A DNA stretch of 64,000 nucleotides from Proteles cristata cristata. Taxonomy: Eukaryota; Chordata; Mammalia; Carnivora; Hyaenidae. The position numbers and the translations under genes are program-made. The stretch is from contig JAESUZ010004906.1 of the NCBI GenBank assembly GCA_017311185.1, positions 248,001 through 312,000 of the forward strand, read 5' to 3'. Of this stretch, positions 55,321-64,000 are shown in pieces. Every line of letters starts with the position of its first letter. The first letter of the stretch is position 1. Under the pieces are notes generated by a model. The model had not been told where the DNA came from and ran no database searches. It was given only the letters and a program-made list of their open reading frames with translations.

Positions 55321-55371
55321 TTTTTGTTTTGTTTTGTTTTGTTTTGTTTTGTTTTGTTTTGTTTTGTTTTG
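55321..55371. repeat. (GTTTT)n pentanucleotide repeat
   Basis: Ten units of GTTTT, uninterrupted. Confidence 0.97.
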
Positions 55372-55675
55372 ACTCTCCCTGTCCCCATAACTTGGACTCC
55401 CAAATGTTTCACTCTGGCAAATGTAAACAGGAAGAAAGATGGATGAATAGTTTCCAGCACCTATGACCCTGACCAAACTGAGGAAAGTACTATATAGGTT
55501 GTCTTTCCACATACCTAGTATAGTTCACCTGGGGCCCGCCATTAAATGCTGCGTTGACAATGTCCCAGGCCTCTCAAAGATGAGAGAAGTTAGACAACGT
55601 GTAGGGATCCGTCTTCAGGTGATCTGGAGTCCCCCACCATTGGGTTTTCTGGGCAGTTGAGTTATAAAATATTTT

Positions 55676-55885
55676 GGGGCACCTGGGTGGCTCAGTCGGT
55701 TAAGTGTCCGACTTCAGCCCAGGTCATGATCTCACAGTTTGTGAGTTCGAGCCCCGCATTGGGGTCTGTGCTGACAGCTCAGAGCCTGGAGCCTGATTCA
55801 AATTATGTGTCTTCCTCTGTCTCTGCCCCTTGCATACTCGCACTCTCTCTCTCTCAGAAATAAACATTAAAATAATAATAATAAA
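55676..55885 (+). mobile_element. CAN-SINE
   Basis: Head GGGGCACCTGGGTGGCTCAG with tail AATAATAATAATAAATT. It is inserted in provirus C between its env TM remnant and pol. Confidence 0.95.
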
Positions 55886-56339
55886 TTATGTAGCCTTGGC
55901 ATGTTAAGTTTTTAACAGAGATGATGATGAACTTTTTCCCCAACCAGGCAAGACAGTTTTTCCCAATAATTGAGCTTTTGAGGAGCCAGATCCTGGTAGG
56001 AGTACTGGGGTATTTTGTTTTACTATACGGTCTGTGGGGATCTAATTTTCCAGTCTTTTATGGCCATTGTTTCCCCATGTTGGTACCGACAAAGTATGCT
56101 ATCCACAAAAGGAAGGTGAGTGCTAACAAACCTCTCACCACATTTCCAGTGGCCTAGGCCAATCCGATGGCAAAGGGTAGAGAGCAAGAGTCAGAGTAAT
56201 AGAAACAGGACGTAGCAGTGCCTCACATTAGGAAACATATGGAAAATAAGGACAGTCTTTTGTTTCACGGGACCTTTGATTCCTCAAGCTTCTGCCATGC
56301 ATAGATCAGTCAGCTTCAGGAGTGACTAAAGCAGGGCCA

Positions 56340-56945
56340 CCGTCTCCCAGAGCCTCTGGAGGTGCAGATCGCTTCCTCTGTATGGTCAGTTTGCAAGGCA
56401 CTGATGGATCAGGAATGCACTCCCAGTTTCGAGATGCATGTTTCACTGTGCCGAAGTGAACCCAGGGACCCACTTCAGCTACCTTTACTGCAATGGCGTG
56501 GGCAAAATGACACTGAATGGGCCCCTCCAGAGGGGTTTTAGGGGTTAGACATTTCTACTCTTTAATCCATATTGCATCTCCTGGTTTAAAGGGGTGAGTG
56601 TCTGTGGTCAGATTCACAGGTAATCGCTCCCTGACCCAGTGGTGTAAGGTGGTTAGGGTAGACCCGAGGGCCGGTATCTGTTGCCTTAGGGTTAGATTGC
56701 CTATCCCATTTAGATCCCCCCCCCCCCATGCCCTTGGTAATGGAGGGAAGGTGGCCATAAAGGATTTTATAAGGGGAGATCCCCATTAGTTTCTTTAGCC
56801 TCACCTGTAGCTGCATCCTGCCTCCCTGAAGGTCTCTTATCTCTCCCTGCCCAATGTTAACCTTTTCCCTATTTATTTTTCCCCTGGAATAGGGCCTGTA
56901 AGTGCTGTTAAGGAACAGGGACGATGACCATTCTGGCTTCTTCAA
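56340..56945 (-). pseudogene. Provirus C integrase C-terminal remnant
   Basis: LKKLMGISPYKILYGHLPSI is followed in a shifted frame by LHHWVRERLPVNL and HPFKPGDAIWIKE, a hallmark of gammaretroviral integrase C-termini. Further left (56400-56560), in other frames, come GPFSV-like and VAEVGPWVHFGTVKHAS-like codons. No open frame is intact. Confidence 0.85.
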
Positions 56946-57299
56946 GCTAATGAGGGACAGTGTAGGCCGTTACCCAAGAGTCGGTCCAGTGGCCCACAGT
57001 GTGGTTTTACAGGAAGGCTAGCAGGCATGAGGCGGCATGAACGTTAGCAGACACAAAGAGAAAAACACAAAGTAAAGATTATACTAACCAACAAGATGGT
57101 GTCTTAAGATAATATCTACAGTTTCCAAACCTGTCAAATAATCTAGGAGAGACCCTGACGTTGTAAACAACATACGTCAGGGAATCTCTCATAACCCAGG
57201 TGATGGAGGAACAGTAGGAAATAATCAATGGTGACTCTATTTGCAAGAGTTTGGCCCTGACTTAATTAAAAAAAATTAAAGCATATAATGCTTGTGAGG

Positions 57300-57990
57300 T
57301 GTTAGAATTTTGCTGAGTATAAGCAGACAGTCTGCTTTATTTTGAGGTGTAAAACTTTTCCAAGAGCCAGGAGTTCTGCTAGAGAAAAGGGTCAAGGCAG
57401 CCATTTGCCATTATTAATTTGCAAATTTTTAGGTAAGCCAAACCTGGGTACTTTTGAACTTTTTGTGCCTTTTCTGTTTTGTAGGAGAAGGTCTTTACTC
57501 AGTAAAAGTATCAATCCATACCAACAGATGTTGGAATTCCTTTGACCTTGGCATATGAGTAAAACCTGTTAGTCTTTCCTGGATAATCTCCAGTTCCTTG
57601 ATTGCCAGGGAGAGCAAGTGTGTGGCTGAAAGGATTGTTTTTAAGACACACTTCACAGCCTGATACTACTTGCAAAACCATCCTTCACAAATTTTTTGCA
57701 GTAAACATCCTTTGGGCCATTTGATAAGTTTTGTCCCTCCCTAAATGAAAGGCCTGATGCTGTGTTTTAATGGTCTTTTAGTTCTGTGAGCTTGGTAATA
57801 GTAATTGCCCTGCTCTGTTTCTAACCATTCCAAGGGCTGGAGACTTGGTCTAGGAGTCAGACCCCAGTTTATTTTTCTGGGAGAGTAGGTAGGATTGAGT
57901 CTCCTTTAATAATTGATATAGCAGGAAAACTATTTTCTTGAACCCTGGTATCTACAGCCTATAATATCCAGTAATTTTCAAAAATTCACA
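57300..57990 (-). pseudogene. Provirus C pol: RT end and integrase N-terminal/core remnant
   Basis: FLKITGYYRL and LLYQLLKETQSYL (57900-57990) are the end of RT. Integrase follows with HQAFHLGRDKTYQMAQ and CEVCLKNNP (zinc-binding His/Cys) near 57630-57765, and a core trace YSYAKVKGIP near 57530-57600. Many stops are present. Confidence 0.8.
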
Positions 57991-58035
57991 TAATTGTTTA
58001 TCTGTCCTGGAGTTAGTAGCATCATAGTCTCTAAT

Positions 58036-58425
58036 TTAGTTATAATGTTCCTTTCTAGCAAGAGAGTAAAGCTCTCTGGTATTATCAAGAAAGAATGAGA
58101 AAAAAATTAGTTTTTCCCATATGTATCCCAAGGGCTGAGAGAAAAATTTAGTTATAAGTTTTCTGGAGATGCTTCTAATCAGGCTGCATTTGGATGGTTG
58201 GCCTGGAGTAGAAAGGAGGACAGAAAAAGCAGCTCTCATGTTAAGAAGGAAATCAACCAGTTTTCCTTCTATATTTAGAATTATCAGAGACTCTGGTTTC
58301 TGATAGTCAGTTGGTTTAGGGGAGCCATCGTGAAGAGCCCTCCAGACCCTGGTTAGTCCCTTCCAGGGACATTTGTCACCTGAGTCCTCACAGATAGAGG
58401 TGCCCAAAGGCATGCAGATTTCCAA
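58036..58425 (-). pseudogene. Provirus C protease remnant
   Basis: In a 129-codon frame, PESLIILNIEGKLVDFLLNMRAAFSVLL aligns with the retropepsin flap start. The catalytic DTGA has become NMRA, so the active-site Asp is lost. The open length is incidental. Confidence 0.8.
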
Positions 58426-58469
58426 CGATTTCCAAGGGGTATGGCCAATGGAGTTTTCATTCTGGTTGT

Positions 58470-58545
58470 CCCCTCTGAGGGCGTTCTCACTTTAGTGCTC
58501 TGAACGGCTACATAAATGACACTTGGTGCCAGGACCTCAGAATGT
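58470..58545 (-). pseudogene. Provirus C nucleocapsid trace
   Basis: KCHLCSRSEH on the minus strand looks like a decayed CCHC zinc knuckle, between capsid and protease as expected. Confidence 0.55.
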
Positions 58546-58684
58546 CTGTTCTGACATAGTATGTAAGGCCACAGCTAAGGCCTCAGATTTTTTTTAAGCC
58601 TCCTTTCCTGTTGTTGTTGTTGTTTTTTGTTTGTTTATTCTTATTCTCCTCTTGCTCTTGGTTATAATATATCCAATTGTTAGG

Positions 58685-58915
58685 TCATAAGAGGGTCCCT
58701 TCCAGACCAACAGCAAATTTTTGCAGTTTTTCCCAAACATCTGAGGCCAAGTGAATGACAAATTTGTCTTTTAGATTTCTCTCAGCCTCAGGGGTGTTAG
58801 GGGAGATAGCCATATATTTAATGAGAGTCTCCCTTATTTTTTCCAGAAAGACCACCAGGGTTTTATCTTGTGTCTGCAAGATAGTGGTTAATTTACCAGA
58901 ATTTAAATTTTTAAC
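58685..58915 (-). pseudogene. Provirus C capsid C-terminal remnant
   Basis: LQTQDKTLVVFLEKIRETLIKY and LKDKFVIHLASDVWEKLQKFAVGLEG match the gammaretroviral capsid C-terminal domain. There the fragments follow a P-x-AFLERL-type major homology region. 64 codons are open. Confidence 0.8.
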
Positions 58916-59048
58916 CTTAGACCTCCTAATAATATATACAATTTTTTAAAGATTTTTTTAATAAACTTTTTACAACTTTTCTTTGCTTTTAGATTTTGAC
59001 CTAAGCCTTTCTTTTCCCCAACCAGTCTTATTTAAAATAAAACTACTC

Positions 59049-59275
59049 TGGGGCGCCTGGGTGGCTTAGTCGGTTGAGCATCCGACTTTCACTTAGGTCA
59101 TGATCTCGCGGTTCGTGGGTTCGAGCCCCATGTCGGGCTCTGTGCTGACTGCCAGTTCAGAGCCTGGAGCCTGTTTCAGTCTGTGACTCCCTCTCTCTCT
59201 GACCCTCCCATGCTCACGCTGTCTCTCTCTCTCTCTCCTAAAAATAAATAAAACATTTAAAATAAATAAATAAGT
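59049..59275 (+). mobile_element. CAN-SINE (young)
   Basis: Head GGGGCGCCTGGGTGGCTTAG. AAAATAAAACTACTCT is duplicated at both ends. Confidence 0.96.
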
Positions 59276-59454
59276 AAAATAAAATAAAACTACTCTTTTT
59301 TTTTAATTTAAATATATCTACTCTTTTACATGTAGGGTTGTTTTTTTAATTGTTATTAGTTTTAACTACATTTAGTAGAATTTTAAAGCTTAGAAACTTT
59401 AGTCTCCAGTGAAAACTAAGTAGTAACCCATTGTGAACTGTTACATTAGAGGTT

Positions 59455-59659
59455 TTTTTCTCAATGTTTATTTATTTTGGGGAGACAGAGTACAAACAAG
59501 GGTGGGGCAGAGAGAGAAAGGGAGACACAGAATCTGAAGCAGGCTCCAGGGTTTGGCCTGTCACCACAGAGCCCAACGTGGGGCTCAAACCTACGGGAGC
59601 ATGGGATCATGACCAGGGCTAAGTCAGACGCTTAACCAACTGAGCCACCCAGCGCAGCC
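59455..59659 (-). mobile_element. CAN-SINE
   Basis: Antisense copy ending GAGCCACCCAGCGCAGCCC. ACATTAGAGGTTTTT and ACATTAGAATTTCTT lie around it. Confidence 0.9.
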
Positions 59660-59935
59660 CAACATTAGAATTTCTTAGATGCAAACTTACAGATCAAATA
59701 AGCACAAACACGTTTTTAACAGACCCAAATATCCTTTGTTTTTTTGCAACAAGTCAAAAGCACACACCTAATATCTAGTAATTAGTGCATTAGCCTCTTA
59801 TCTCATTAGATATCCAGTGAATTGAAACCCAATTTATCACGCAAGCAAAAACTTACAAGGTAAGTTATCCAGCTAGCTAACACTTTGGGCAACTAGAGCT
59901 AATGCCACAGAGGAAACTCAGAGAAAACATGCTGC

Positions 59936-60232
59936 TATGGACTGAATATTCATAGTTTGAAAGCCTCATCCTCAAGGTGATGGTATTAGGAGGTGGGGCC
60001 TTTGGGATAGATGAGGGCACTTATAAAGGAGGCCCCAGAGAACTAGGTCATCCCTTACAACACATGAAGGTGCAATGAGAAGTCAGCAGGCTGCAACCCA
60101 GAAGGGGGCTCTCGCCAGAACCTAACATTCTGGCATCAGACTTTCTGCTTCTGAGCTGTAAATTTCTGCTGATTATGAGCCACACAGTCTATGGTATTTT
60201 GTTACAGCAACCTGAAGACTAACACACGACTC
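59936..60232 (+). repeat. MLT1-like ancient LTR (ERVL-MaLR)
   Basis: TGCTATGGACTGAATATTCATAG, GGTATTAGGAGGTGGGGCC, CACTTATAAAGGAGGCCCCAGAGA and CAGTCTATGGTATTTTGTTA follow the order of a common mammalian MaLR-type LTR. The family name is from memory. Confidence 0.65.
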
Positions 60233-62640
60233 AGGGAAATCTCCCCTAGAAGTGAGGGAGCTGGGGTATTTATACACCACTCCTTTTTCACCGGCTGAGG
60301 GCTGCTGGGGTTATACATTGATTCTCCAGCCCTTTTGTCCTATGGGCTTGGCATCAGGGCTTCATAGAAAGACCTCAAGAAAATAAATGCATACATGGTA
60401 GTTGGTGATAGATGGTGCCTTGAAGTGATAAGGCCCCAGAGTCTACCAGTGTGATGCCCCATACTCAACATTAGTCAGAAGAGAATAGCTGTAAAACACA
60501 CTTAGGCAGGCTAGGCACGTGCACTCAGCTTAAGTGTTGGGGCACCAACCTTGGTACACCTTGGCAGAGGCTTGGACTTCAAGAGAATAAGTCAGCTGTG
60601 GAAAATAGAACCACTGTGGTCTGAAAACCAGAGAGGTCTCCCCAAAGGCCTGTGTAAAACCTGGGGCCCTTCTCATGATCGTGAGAGGGAAGGAGAAAGC
60701 AGGCCCCAAAGACAAATAAAAGTAGGAATGAAAACACTTATTTTAATCACTAATGTTACAATATCTTACTTTTGCCAAATTTCACTGAAAAATAAATGGC
60801 TCTGGAGCCATGGAAGGGCTGTACACTTAAGGGCCCTGAGGTTTACCAGCTTCCGGTAAGGCCACCTCTATCCTTACTACACGTTTTCATAGAGCTCTGA
60901 TTTTTCCTTTTGTAGCTCTTACTACAATTGCAGTTACATCTCTATTTTATACAGTAGGGTATGGGGGGTGTTTTTTTTTTAACACCATCCTTCTATCCCC
61001 CACATCTAGCAAATGCTTGGTACATAGTGAGACTTCAGCACACATTTGTTGAATGAATAAGCACTGAGACTTTGCCATCTTCTGAAGGCAGTACCGTAAA
61101 TATAGTTTAGACAACTTGTAGCACTGATAGGCACTACTAAGGAATAGACTCGGGGCATGAAAAAGAGAGGCCACTCCAAACGCACTGAGTTATTTCACTT
61201 AGATAGGTTTGACTTCAGGGTTTGACTTCAATGCCTGAGGATATATTACTCCTAAAGGCTAGTATTTTCCCTAACTCTTTTGTGTTCAGATTGTGCTCAG
61301 TGCCCTACGCATGTACTAGTCCTCATGAGCATTTGTGAGGTTTATACTGTTATTATCCCTCTTTGGAAACTGAGGCACAGAACAATTAGGCAAACTGCCC
61401 AACTATTAACTAACAGTGATGGAGCCTGAGCCCAACCCAGGCTGGCTCTGGGGTTCATGTCTCAGCCATTACATTGTCACTGTGCTAGTGGGGTATAGAG
61501 GTGGGAGGCAGACTGCTGGGGCTCAAGCAGAGCTATATGGCTCACTAGACGTGTCAAGTTTGGCCAATCAAGAACTTATTCTGTTTCATTTCCTTATCTG
61601 CGAAGTGCAGATATTAAGAGTGCTAGCCTCCAAAGGTTTTACTCAGGTATAAATAGTATATTTAAAGCTTGCAACAGGGTATGATACATAAGAACAGTAA
61701 ACGCTCACTTAGAGACTAAGGAGTAGGTAACCCAGACTTAAGGGAAACCCCTGAAGTCACTATATGTGGGGTTTTTTCATCATGGAACCACAGGTTTAGC
61801 AAGTTCAACAAGATTATTACCCGGAAGATAAACTACTCCAGGGAAGAAGAAAAAAAAGGGAAAAATCTACAAAATGCCTTGTTCATGCATTGTCTAGAAA
61901 TTACAATCAGTGCTGTTTCATATTTTTGTTAGGGAGTTCGACAGACACCTAACATGAGGTGTACAAAATAAGTAAACAAACTTGCATTTGGATGAAATCA
62001 AGGCTCAAAGCATCTGACCCTGGGGAAGAGGGTGAAGGGGGTGATTAGCTTCAATCAGCTTGGCAATTTAAGTGGTGTTAAGTTCTCAACCCTCCTGGGA
62101 GCTTTAGTGGTGGAATGTGAAACCAGCCCCTTTATGCAAAGACAGGGAGAGACTGGAGAAACAGACAGCCCACTCCACATTGGTAGGTGGCAATTTTAAT
62201 AATAACAAAGGGAACTTACAAAAGAGGCTTGTCTTTGGCGGCAGCAGATGAATGGGTCCCTGCACTCTGTCTCCAAATCTTAAAAGATTATAAAGAGGCT
62301 TGAAGTGGATGCAGACATGTATACTGTGCAGGTGTTTTCAATATCACCTCACCATCTCAAGTCTGTATCCTTGGAACAGGCTTTGGGAGCAGGAAAGGCA
62401 CGTGAAACCCATATTCCAAGGCCAGGAGTGGAGGTGACGTGCCTTTAAAGTGTCCTGGTCCATCTCAAGGGTCAATTGATGATCACATCTTTTTTTATCG
62501 CATTCCCTAACAACTGGGAATACAAATTAAAATAAAAGACAATTTCCCCAGTTGAAAATAAAGAGAATGACTCCCCCCCGTTTTAAGAGCATTTACTTTA
62601 GAAAACTCTTCATTGTAAATTCTTTTTCTTGGTCTCTGAA
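60233..62640. other. Upstream intergenic sequence
   Basis: Contains a MIR (61280-61445) and a MIR/L2-like piece near 61000-61050. I see no exon, CpG island or SINE. ORFs at 60551-60859 and 61416-61652 show no family resemblance. Confidence 0.6.
61280..61445 (-). repeat. MIR fragment
   Basis: TATTATCCCTCTTTGGAAACTGAGGCACAGAAC is the reverse MIR core. Confidence 0.8.
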
Positions 62641-63310
62641 ATATATGTAAATCCTTTTTAAAAGGTTAAATAAAGCTCTGCCACCTGTACAATCCTTCTT
62701 AAGGAGCAGGGGGCCATCTCTTTGAAATGTAACCATCAAGAAAGGCCCCATTTCCTAGTTCAACCTGTAAAACTATCTCCTGTCATAAAGATAGGAGTTT
62801 GTCAGGGCTCCTGGGTGGCTCAGTTAAGCGCCTGGCTTCAGCCCAGGTCATTATCTTGCACTTTTTGGGTTGGAGCCCTGGGGCGGACTTGGCTGACAGC
62901 TCAGAGCCCAGAGCCTGCTTCAGATTCTGTGTCTGCCTCTCTCTGCCCTTCCCCGGCTCATGCTCTCTCTCAAAAATAAATGAACATTTAAAAAAAGACA
63001 TGAGTTTGTCTTCTGGATAAAGGCAATTAGTTAACACAATGGTCACTCCAATTGCCAAGTGAATCTAGGATGAACTATGTGTGACAAATGATGGTGTCAA
63101 GTCCTCTTACTCAAAGACTAACCATTGTTTATCTGGAGAACATGTATGGAATGGGTTTTATCTGCTTGCCTATATAAAAAAAGGTGGAGTTTCTCCCAGT
63201 GATCTTTTGAAGAGATTGTCTGGGATTCTAGTTTATGCTTATTCGATAATAAAACAGTTTTCTTTCTCTTCTGTATTTGTGGAGAGGCTTTCTGGTATGC
63301 CACAAGATTC
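62640..63310 (+). repeat. LTR-like sequence, unclassified
   Basis: A TATA-like TATATAAAA lies near 63171, followed about 75 bp on by AATAAA (63246) and a T/G-rich stretch, the layout of a retroviral U3-R-U5. A SINE interrupts it. I cannot find its exact ends or a partner LTR. Confidence 0.4.
62806..62998 (+). mobile_element. CAN-SINE
   Basis: Head GGGCTCCTGGGTGGCTCAG, slightly shortened. GAGTTTGTC lies on both sides. Confidence 0.92.
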
Positions 63311-64000
63311 TGTTTTAACTGTGTCTCCCCAATAGCAATGAACTTCAAACTACGGCAAACCCCTTAGTGCCCAGCTCTAAAATCACATAGTTACACCAGC
63401 CTCAGTCCTCATTGCCAGGGTAACAAAGAAAATAATAAAATAAAAACATGTCTTCCAGAAAAACCTGGAGAGTTGCTTAGCACTGTCTCAGAGAGGGCCT
63501 GAGAAATCCTTTGATTTCTGTTTCACTACTGAAGAATAGGAGGAAAGCCCCCCTGATAGGGGAATTCTTGGGTACTTGAGGTGGGAGGTGCTGGCCATGG
63601 GATCAGTAACATCCTTAAAGGTACAAGTCAGAGTCTGAGAAAAAGGAACAACAATTGAAAATGTTCCCATCTCCAGTTTTCAATTTAACGTTCACTCTTG
63701 GCTACACAGTATGGGGATAGCTCAACAGTACTGTCAACTGAAAAGAAAAGCCAACCTCAAAGTACGTTAGTAAATGCTTCATTCATCATCTTACTGAGGA
63801 TGATAGGACAGGAGACAGACAGTATTTCACATTGCTCTGAAAGAACTGCTCTGAAGCATGTCAGTTTCCAGGGCTTTGTATATTAAAAGGCTAAAGGGTA
63901 GTGGTATCTGCAAGTAGCTCTCCAAGGTCTGCCCATCACAAATCATAATTCACTCAGTTGTAAAAATTAGTGTTTATTAATTTCCACATAGACATGTGGA
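63311..64000. other. Right edge, no gene recognised
   Basis: Short ORFs only, none with recognisable motifs. No CpG island or exon of a neighbouring gene is visible. Confidence 0.6.

Larger units (their letters stand above)
54763..59000 (-). mobile_element. Provirus C: decayed class I (gammaretrovirus-like) ERV
   Basis: Read right to left: capsid, nucleocapsid trace, protease, end of RT, integrase and Env TM, all on the minus strand and full of stops and shifts. Provirus B is inserted at its env tail end, so C is the older element. I cannot identify its LTRs. Most of RT and the gag N-terminus are absent. SINEs (55676, 59049) and a (TTTTG)n repeat interrupt it. Confidence 0.85.

Overview
This window is vertebrate nuclear DNA from a cat-like carnivore. 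The main evidence is about thirty tRNA-derived CAN-SINE copies of the felid SINEC_Fc type. Their heads read GGGGCGCCTGGGTGGCTCAG, and they carry CT-rich bodies and A-rich tails. Other support comes from split genes with GT-AG introns, a CpG-island promoter, and layers of old L1, MIR, MER5, Tigger-like and ERV sequence. There are no bacterial genes, CRISPR arrays or operons.

The one host gene I can establish is DECR1 (mitochondrial 2,4-dienoyl-CoA reductase 1), on the minus strand. Exons 1 to 6 can be placed to the base with in-phase GT-AG junctions: 47918-47968 (coding part of exon 1), 31360-31562, 23364-23421, 23160-23246, 22046-22193 and 3144-3243. Together they give 647 coding bases, or 215 codons plus two bases. 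The remaining C-terminal exons lie beyond the left edge. Exon 1 sits in a TATA-less CpG island (about 47770-48450).

Intron 5 (3244-22045) carries a 5'-truncated but nearly complete-ORF2 L1 (7768-12251, same strand as DECR1). It split an older SINE on insertion. The intron also holds older L1 remnants, MIRs and many SINEs. Intron 2 (23422-31359) carries a class II (betaretrovirus-like) provirus on the plus strand (23894-29538). It has a perfect 6-bp target duplication, sits inside an old L1 tail, and retains a long Env SU/TM reading frame. Intron 1 (31563-47917) is mostly SINE, MIR and L2-like sequence.

Upstream of DECR1 lies a stack of retroviruses, all on the minus strand. A decayed class I (gammaretrovirus-like) element (about 54763-59000) was invaded by a second class II provirus (48823-54756). 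The two LTRs of that provirus differ by only three substitutions and two indels, yet its interior is broken and lacks a recognisable RT. It is flanked by CACGAG/CATGAG. Its 3' LTR ends about 0.85 kb upstream of the DECR1 start codon and faces the gene. The mismatch between young LTRs and a decayed interior, and the possible effect on DECR1, are the most interesting points here. Further right are an MLT1-like LTR, SINEs, a MIR and an unclassified LTR-like sequence. No further host exon is visible to 64000.
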